From Acorus gramineus (Eukaryota; Streptophyta; Magnoliopsida; Acorales; Acoraceae): a stretch of 64,000 nt of DNA. Under the pieces are notes generated by a model, which did no database searches, was not told the origin of the DNA, and saw nothing but the letters and a program-made list of their open reading frames with translations. The position numbers were made by a program, and so were the translations under genes. Location: NCBI GenBank assembly GCA_030737835.1, contig CM060855.1:8087434-8151433 (forward strand), given 5' to 3'. Each line of letters begins with the position of its first letter. The first letter of the stretch is position 1. Shown piece by piece: positions 57,701 to 64,000 of this stretch.

Positions 57701-60700
57701 CATTGAGCATGTCCTCAATCTTGGCAACAAGCTGTTGGAATGGTGGAAGAATTGGTATGGGCGTCAAAGTCTGTGCAGTATGAGCAGAAGGGCTACTTGT
57801 GGACAGTGCAGGAGGCTCAAAGGCACAGTTAAGGAAATAAATTTGCCACACTGAACACTAGATTAATGTTCATATCAGAAGGCAAATGAAGTACATAAGC
57901 GTTCGACCCTTGCTTATGGATGATACAAAAAGGTCTAGTGGTTTGGGAATGAAACATCTTGGAAGAATTTCTAGAATAACGATTTGGTCGCACATGTACT
58001 ATTACCAGACACTCTTAAAACTTCCGATGAATATATGCAGTAATTTTCATTAGTCAATGTTGTTGGGCAAAAGATTCACTAGATTATTTTCCCGCTGCTT
58101 TAAATTGATTTTGAGTAGAAAATTGCAGAGGTTTCACCGAAGAAGATTTGGATGAGGACCTATATTTAGCCTTGAAATCTTTTATGTTGGTTTTGTAGGC
58201 TTTAAAATGATTGATTTACTCTTATGTTTGAATATCTTTTTCTTAACTCTCTTGGTGATGCTGTCAACGTCCCCTTGATAATATCCATGGATCTTTTGAG
58301 GGGTCCATTAATTTCTTGCAGAACATGTGCATCTTGATAACTAATAGGTTGTTTAGGGGGCCTAGGTGGTTGTGGATCATCCTCAATGTCATCTTCTAAT
58401 TCATTATATCATCTATTCTTGAAAGAAAATCCACGATTTACCTGAGGACCATGAAGGGGAATTGGGAGTACGGGAACATCTAGAGGAAAATATATGGAAA
58501 CTGTGTCATAAGATGAGGAAAGGTCAATCCTAGCTTTAAGAGAATTTGAGAGTACGGGAGCATCTAGAGTGACGTGACATGAGGAAGGGTCAATTCTAGC
58601 TTTAGGAGGATTTGTGAGAACTGAGAAGTTCATCTTGAATATTCTGGTTTGAAAGATTCCTTACAACTGATTGGGAGTGAGGATTATTCTCTGGTTTCAC
58701 ATAAAACCGATTCTCAAAGCTCTCACTAATTCCCCTTCAGTTGTGTTATGCAAATCGATAATGGTATCCACAAGCCTTTGTTCTACGTTATTATATTTAA
58801 CTTGTAATCCTTTATAGAACATCATGCTGATATAAAGTTTAATGAACAATAAATAAATACAAATAAAATTGCTACCAACAAGCACACTAACATCAAGAGC
58901 ATAAGATAGAAAGGTCAAATAAGTAGAATTAATGCAAACTGATGATGGGATGTCACAAAGGCCCAAGAGAATGACAAAATAAGCCAACAAATTAAATTAT
59001 AATCCAAGTGTCAAAGGGATAATTTATATATCTGTACTAACTTACCAATGAGACTAATTTGCAATATTTTCGATGTTTTACACGATCAATGATGCTCCTC
59101 CAAGGGCTAATAATTTTCTGAATCTTTTCATGAAATCTCTGGATTTTCTGGGATTTTTTGGAATTATTTTTTTTTTTGGCTGGGTGAGGTGTTTTTTGGG
59201 GAAAGGGGTTGGATTATTTTTTTGGGGAGTATCAAATTTTTTTTTTGGTTCAATGGTGAGGGAAAAAGGAAGGGTTTTAGGGTTTATGATGGGGCAAGAC
59301 TCTGCGGGGAAGGCGTGATGCCGCAAGCGGCGGTGACGATGGTGGATCAGTGTGGGGAGGCAGCAGCAATGGAGGCGATGGTGACCACGCGACAATCGAG
59401 ATGATAGCGGTGGTTGGACAACGTTTTTTTTTTTTTTTTTTGGCGGGGGGAATAGAAGATTGAAGAAGATGAAAGAAGAAGAAGATACCATGAGAAAAGA
59501 GATGAGATTAATAGAGACAAAAAAGAGATAGGGAGAGGGAGATGAATAAAGAGTGAGATTATAAGACACTGAGAAAGAGAGACAAAAAGAGAGACCAACA
59601 AAGAGAAGAAAATTTGTATCAATGTTTACTCTGATGCCAAATTGATGAAGAAGAAGAAGGAGAGAGATGTTCAATAATTCTGACTAATTCCTTCAAGGGC
59701 ATACAAATGCTTAAAATATAACAAATCATATTCTAATAACTAAACAAATCGCATCCTAACCAATTAAATCAAATCATCCTAACAAATCAAATCCATACAA
59801 AACTTCAAATCTAATTTAACTTCCAAAAAATTAAATATTATCCAAAAATTTACATCACATGATCTACCAGATCATGTAATTACCAAACCAGGTATTAATC
59901 AAGGATGAGAAATGCACAAAAAATTTCTGATAATTTTAACTAAATTGACCAAGGTTTGCGAAGGTTTTTATTTTTTCTGAATAAAAAAGTGAGATACCAC
60001 CATCATGAACTTTTATTAAGATTCTGTGATACAATTCTCAAAACAAAAAAAAAGGTCAGCAAGTGAGATACCTGTTGCAAGAAAAAACTATAAAAAGGAA
60101 AAAAAACACACATGAGTGGATGAGAGAAAATAAGAGGTTGAACAGGTCACTCGTTCATCATTAACTTTTCCTCCCTTGAGAAAGATACAGATGTGGGCCC
60201 CAATACAATGTTCTATTATAAATCTGGAGCCGGATTCTCATACATTTTCCAAATAAGGATTACATCCCTTGAAAATCAATTCAATTATTGTTAGTCAAAT
60301 TTCTGGAAAACCTTCAGAGACAATTATCCGAAACAATTTTGTGGCAAGGCTCCTAGCAACTTTCTTAACTTATTTCTTCTAATCAAGATAGTTAAGACTT
60401 GATTAGCTAGATTGGCATGACTAATCCCCCAAAATCCAAAGTTACTATCAAGTGGGCCCTAAGGATTGCTAAAGCATATTTTTACAACGCTAGTTCCAAG
60501 AAGAGAGGTTAAAAGTATCTCACAAACCACATCAAAATTTTTCACAATTCAATATAACAAGCCCTAGGACAACCAACTAATGGATGTTGTCCGCAGACCA
60601 AAATACCTTATTTATTATGAGTTTCTTCTGTTTATTTTGTCTTCGAGCTATTGCTAGGCATTCGTGTTTGTTAGATGGAAAGACATTGGTCATTTGGTGT

Positions 60701-62793
60701 CTTCCTTCTCAGAGTCGATTGTGTGGGACTTATGTTGTGGGGATTGGATTTGGTTTTGGATACTGATTTGGTGTGATCAGAGGCTTGTGAGAGAGCATTT
60801 CCAAACATTCACAGGGTTACGATCAACATGACTAGCAGCGTCCGAGCTGGAGATCGAATGGAGGAGAGGGGCATTGGGAGGCGTAACCTTTGGGATGTTA
60901 AGGTCAAGGATCACATTGCTTTATTAGAGTTGATTAGCATTGCACTCCCATGGAGGGGGTGATGAACATGGTAAGGTGGGTGCCTTCTCCGAGGGAAGGT
61001 TTGGTGGAGAAGAAGTCGGGTAGTTAATTCATCTTTGGCGACCAAGAGCAAAGAAATCTGGGAACTAAAGCCCCAGCAAAGAGTAGGCTTTTCTGTAGCT
61101 TTTGTACCAAGAACATCTCATACCAAAGCATACAGAGAGATTGGGCCTGGATAACCTGACGGATTGAGGCGATATGGCTTGAGAGGAATAAGTGGTACTC
61201 AATAGAGGGATTTTTTCTTCTTCTGTTTTGACACTGTGTGGAACTCCGTGGAAAGTTTCATTACAGAGTTTGGCCAATTTAGCATGGGAGCTTCATCAGT
61301 TCGCTTTGAGTGGTTCTTCTTTTTATAAACTAGTAAATGGCTAACCTTTAATTAAAAAAATAATTATAATCATAAGGGACTTGGTATTTGGTAACAATAC
61401 TCATAACCATTCCATGTATTTTAAGTAGGGATTTTAGAGACCAAGCATCATACAGTAAACAGGCATGCATCCTCATTCAAATTATTAAGTAACCCAAAAC
61501 GTAAGACAAACAAATAAATTGATGCAATCCCGACAACAGTCACCTTATATGAGCTGTCAGGGATAATCACTTTACAAGTGTTGTTGGAGCTTCCAACACA
61601 TACAAAGGCACAGTATGCCTTTACATGAAAAATGGATGAGCTGTTGTTGCATTTGTCCTGATTGATTGTAAGAGAAGCCCTATTTAGGGAGGGTATTCTT
61701 AACTTCTTATTATAAAATGCCATCAATCAAGATTCCTTTAAAAAGTTGTGCAGTGTGCCTTCTACAAACCCAATTTAAAATTAAAGATGAAAGTATCTTT
61801 GATTGTTGCAGCCTTGCAGGAGGCACATCTAAATTATTTACAAAAACTGGTAGTGTTCAGAATGTCTTTAAGCCTCGCTATTTATAACATGATGTCAGAA
61901 AATACAGGTTCTTTGGCTATATCTTTTCATCATAAAATTGTGTATGATTGAGGTATTTGGAATTCTGTAGCTTTAAATGGATATGGGAAAAACCCAGTTA
62001 ACAATGAATTACAAATTTAGGCCTGTAATTGCACTTTATAGACTGCGGAAAACTATGTTAATCAAACAACTATGGCATCTGCAAGTGGATTTGATGACAA
62101 AGAAATCCATAAATCGACCCACCTCATCTCCTCACCCTGCAATCAAACCTTATAAGCCGTGGAGTTCATTTTAAAACAAATCATGCCTAAATAAGATCTC
62201 CATTCTGTCCCATAAAATGATAAAATAGTTTTATCAGCCAGATTTCCATCAGAATTATTTGGGGAGTAGCTGTTCAATCAAATTCTACTATTTTAGGCAA
62301 CAATCATGTGATAAAGGCATCAATTCACCCAATGTGAAAAACATGTAAACCAGGCCTTTCAATGCCTAACTAAAATTAATAGCTATTTCTTCTTCCAATT
62401 CACAACCGTTGAATCAGATTGATCTACCAGAGCGAGAAAATATAAAATGAGGTGAGGAGAGGAGAGGAAAGACCAACCGATCATCTTGGAGATGAGGTGG
62501 AGCTCATCGCGGGCCTCCTCAATGAGCTCCTCCACTTGATCGCAGCCAATGCGGCGCTCGATCTGATCCCCGTCCTTCTCGGAGAGGCATTCATTGAGGC
62601 TGTTGCGGGGGAAGGACTCTACGGCCTTGCGGTAGTTCTCACCCTCAGGGACGGCCTTGATCTCATGGAGGGTCTTCTCGTATAGAGAGATCAGAAATTC
62701 ACGGGCATTGGGCACCACATCAAGACCCACGATCCCTGTCGTCTCCTTCATCCTCCCAAGTAGCGCCGCTCCAGTTCTACGCATGAAGAACAT
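54724..62793 (-). CDS. NDUFA5: Mitochondrial complex I subunit NDUFA5 (B13)
   Basis: Accessory subunit of respiratory complex I, in the peripheral arm on the matrix side. Exon 1 (62478-62793) gives MFFMRRTG...TTGIVGLDVVPNAR...VEELIEEARDELHLI-SKMI. The last exon (54724 to about 54929) gives DPWDVPEDYECKVIENDRPI and PKHVPLHRPGPLPEEFYKTL. Together they make about 173 residues, close to the roughly 169 usual in plants. The intron is about 7.5 kb. The normal junction codes for KMI-EWDPW. Here the exon 2 border lies in a tandem duplication, and the copy leading into the intact exon has lost 13 bp including the expected acceptor. The nearest acceptor left (TTTTTAG before 54929) keeps frame but changes EW to DMFVTL. 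So the gene looks usable but altered; splicing must be tested. The downstream ATG at 62793 is preferred over 62829 because relatives start there. Confidence 0.88.
54876..55377. repeat. Tandem duplication with telomeric junction in NDUFA5
   Basis: Copy A (54876-55107) and copy B (55132-55377) are nearly identical and in the same orientation. Each contains the 3' end of the NDUFA5 intron and the first bases of the last exon. Between them lie about 24 bp of CCCTAAA repeats. Differences I can see are one extra T in B near 55140, a 13-bp segment present in B but missing in A (bounded by GGAT in both), one base near 55253, and one base near the end. Such identity implies a recent event. Confidence 0.92.
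55109..55133 (-). repeat. Short telomeric repeat (CCCTAAA)3
   Basis: Three and a half exact CCCTAAA units sit at the joint between the two copies of the duplication. Their orientation is opposite to the larger array at 52863-53114. Confidence 0.95.
55978..56384. mobile_element. Mutator-like MITE, copy 3 (NDUFA5 intron)
   Basis: 407 bp. The left begins GGGATTTTTATTTTTAAGTC and the right is its near-complement ending AAAATCCC. Flanks AATTAATAA (55969-55977) and AATTAACAA (56385-56393) are a 9-bp duplication with one mismatch. Inner inverted segments ('aaaatatgatttatttttaag') give a longer foldback than in the other copies. Confidence 0.85.
57390..59870 (-). mobile_element. Ty3 (gypsy-type) LTR retrotransposon fossil
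   Basis: Two similar terminal stretches in the same orientation lie at about 57390-57600 and 59665-59870, sharing the phrase around 'ttcaataattctgactaat'. Just inside the higher-coordinate copy, on the minus strand, is a primer-binding-site-like TTGGCATCAGAGT (initiator-Met type). The interior is short for the family. It keeps a gag-like stretch and, near 57850-58000, the C-terminal tail of the Ty3 polyprotein. Most of the polyprotein is missing. The two LTR copies differ noticeably, so the insertion is old. It is clearly broken, with many breaks. It lies inside the long NDUFA5 intron. Confidence 0.7.
59871..62477. other. Remainder of NDUFA5 intron
   Basis: AT-rich with a somewhat GC-richer patch at 60590-61310 that has no recognisable domain. 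No gene can be supported. The donor of exon 1 (ATCG|GTTGGT) is at 62478/62477. Confidence 0.5.
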
Positions 62794-63660
62794 TTTTTCC
62801 CCCGACCTGAAATTGATTGACACGAGCAAAACGAGGGGACGGATCAGTACAGCTCTGCTGCCATCCCTTCTTGCTTTTTCTCTCTCCTAATTATGTCCCC
62901 TCTAATTTTATAAAAATATTGGAAAATATGAGTATAGCCCCTTCTAAGTTTTTTTTTCTATTTTTCGAAAATCCATATAAACCTCCAAAAAAAGTTTTTC
63001 TTCGACTTCTGGTTAAGCTTAAAAACCCCAGGTTAAATTTTTATCAATTTAAGAGGATTTTTTTTTGAAATATTATGTTATTTAACGTTATTATGAAAAT
63101 TTATATTCATATAATCACTTAAAAGATTACAAATATACATATCGGCCCTTTATTTTTTTGAACATCTATAGAACCCTCTAAAATTACACACTTAATTTAT
63201 TTCACCCTCTATTGTATACATAGTGGGGTATTTTTAAGATGGAAGACATTTTGGTTAACCTAATGATATACAATAATATTTTTCTAACACATCGAAGAAG
63301 AAACATAGTGGTGTTGGTCATTTAGAGGGTATTATTGAAATTTTTTAAATCTCATGAGATTATTTGAATAAATGTATTTGCAACCCCTTTAGATAGATAA
63401 AATATATCCAGGATATTCATTATTATAATATTTCTAGATATTGTGTCAAAAGGGGCTACAAAACAAACTGTGGGAACCTCTATCTGTATTTTTTTAAAAT
63501 AAAATAATTTGTTTTCGAATTTTGAAATGTTAGATTGTTTTTGGATTTCTTTTTATCATAATTAGATCTCTGTGTGTGTCCAGTAAGATTCTAAACCTTA
63601 AAAGTGAATCCTAAATCTTGTACCTTGAATATTGTCTCGATTTTGAAATAAAAATGAAAA
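62794..63660. other. NDUFA5 upstream region
   Basis: Contains the leader and promoter of NDUFA5 on the minus strand just above 62793; an ATTTCAG stretch at about 62809-62815 could be a leader splice acceptor. Beyond about 62900 the sequence is very AT-rich and gene-free. Confidence 0.45.
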
Positions 63661-63663
63661 TTT

Positions 63664-63875
63664 TTTGTTCCACCTAAAGGCTGGAATAACATCCCCAGAC
63701 TTGTTACCTTTCCTATAAATGTGGGTAATTTTCCAATCAGGAGTCTTAACAAGTGAAGAATGTGTTGGACATAGGGTTCAACCAGTGTGCTAGCCTTTGC
63801 TTCACCAAGTAGAGTATTGACAACAAGAGTGGAATCACTCTCAATCCAAATGGAACCATTGTATAGGGGACGGGT
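63664..63875 (-). pseudogene. LINE RNase H (RVT_3) remnant
   Basis: The minus strand reads IWIESDSTLVVNTLLGEAKA in one frame. After a shift of frame near 63748 it reads WKITHIYRKGNKSGDVIPAF. This is the order seen in the RNase H domain at the 3' end of plant L1-type LINEs: D-S in the first block and H-x-x-R-x-x-N in the second. The frame change shows it is dead. No LINE reverse transcriptase is seen within the window. Confidence 0.65.
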
Positions 63876-64000
63876 TTAAAATTAGATAAAGAACCCTCTA
63901 AAAAACCAATAGAATTCCGCAAAGGTGTTGGTGTTTGTAACACCCCAAAAAATCCAACCAATAAATTGGGTAATTTTTTGTGACGTCACTCTGAATCCAC

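Noticed and set aside
59078-59674. A 198-codon frame on the minus strand
   Set aside because: Lies in the Ty3 fossil next to its LTR, is made of T-rich and A-rich low-complexity sequence, and shows no domain.
60584-61280. Possible LINE or gene remnant in a GC-richer patch
   Set aside because: A faint RWVPSPREG phrase resembles RNase H linkers of retroelements, but it is too short and isolated to support.

Overview
This is nuclear DNA from a flowering plant. The genes are long and rich in GT-AG introns, the telomere-type repeat is TTTAGGG, the transposon families are typical of angiosperms, and phytoene desaturase and a MYB-CC factor are present. I cannot name the species. Introns and spacers are AT-rich, while exons and a few short islands are richer in GC. 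Seven multi-exon protein genes and one tRNA gene can be modelled. In all seven protein models the exon phases close without a frame error.

Layout. 1-2.9 kb: repeats only, namely a 390-bp direct repeat about 2.4 kb apart and a tRNA-derived SINE with target-site duplication. 3-11.4 kb (+): a vacuolar cation/H+ exchanger of the CAX2/CAX5 type. Its introns hold a small Harbinger-like MITE, a hAT fragment, a 5S-rRNA-derived SINE, and a Mutator-like MITE carrying a nested hAT-like insert. 12.9-16.3 kb (-): a MYB-CC (PHR1-like) transcription factor. 18.3-29.5 kb (-): phytoene desaturase in 14 coding exons plus a leader intron. 30.1 kb (-): tRNA-His(GTG). 30.3-31.6 kb: an orphan promoter-like stretch and a decayed copia fragment. 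32.5-35.0 kb: a non-autonomous Mutator-like element with long terminal inverted repeats, ending about 130 bp before the next gene. 35.1-39.6 kb (+): a CPRD49/IAH1-type GDSL esterase, facing a rumi/CAP10-type glycosyltransferase (-, 40.1-42.5 kb). 42.5-46.5 kb: decayed transposon-like DNA. 46.6-51.4 kb (-): a membrane RING E3 ligase of the APD type. 51.6-53.2 kb: a Mutator-like MITE, a hAT-like element and a 250-bp interstitial telomeric array, one after another. 54.7-62.8 kb (-): complex I subunit NDUFA5, with a 7.5-kb intron that holds a Ty3 fossil and another Mutator-like MITE. 63.7-63.9 kb: a LINE RNase H remnant.

The genes do not form a pathway. They are independent housekeeping or regulatory loci: vacuolar ion transport, phosphate-type regulation, carotenoid synthesis, esterase, glycosylation, ubiquitination and respiration.

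I found no new multi-gene system. The most unusual signals are structural. First, NDUFA5 has a recent tandem duplication across its last splice acceptor, with telomeric repeats sitting exactly at the duplication junction; a second, larger telomeric array lies 1.8 kb away in the opposite orientation. Second, there is a 5S-rRNA-derived SINE with a perfect 10-bp target duplication. Third, three copies of one Mutator-like MITE family have 9-bp target duplications. Fourth, an antisense EF-hand gene fragment sits in an esterase intron.
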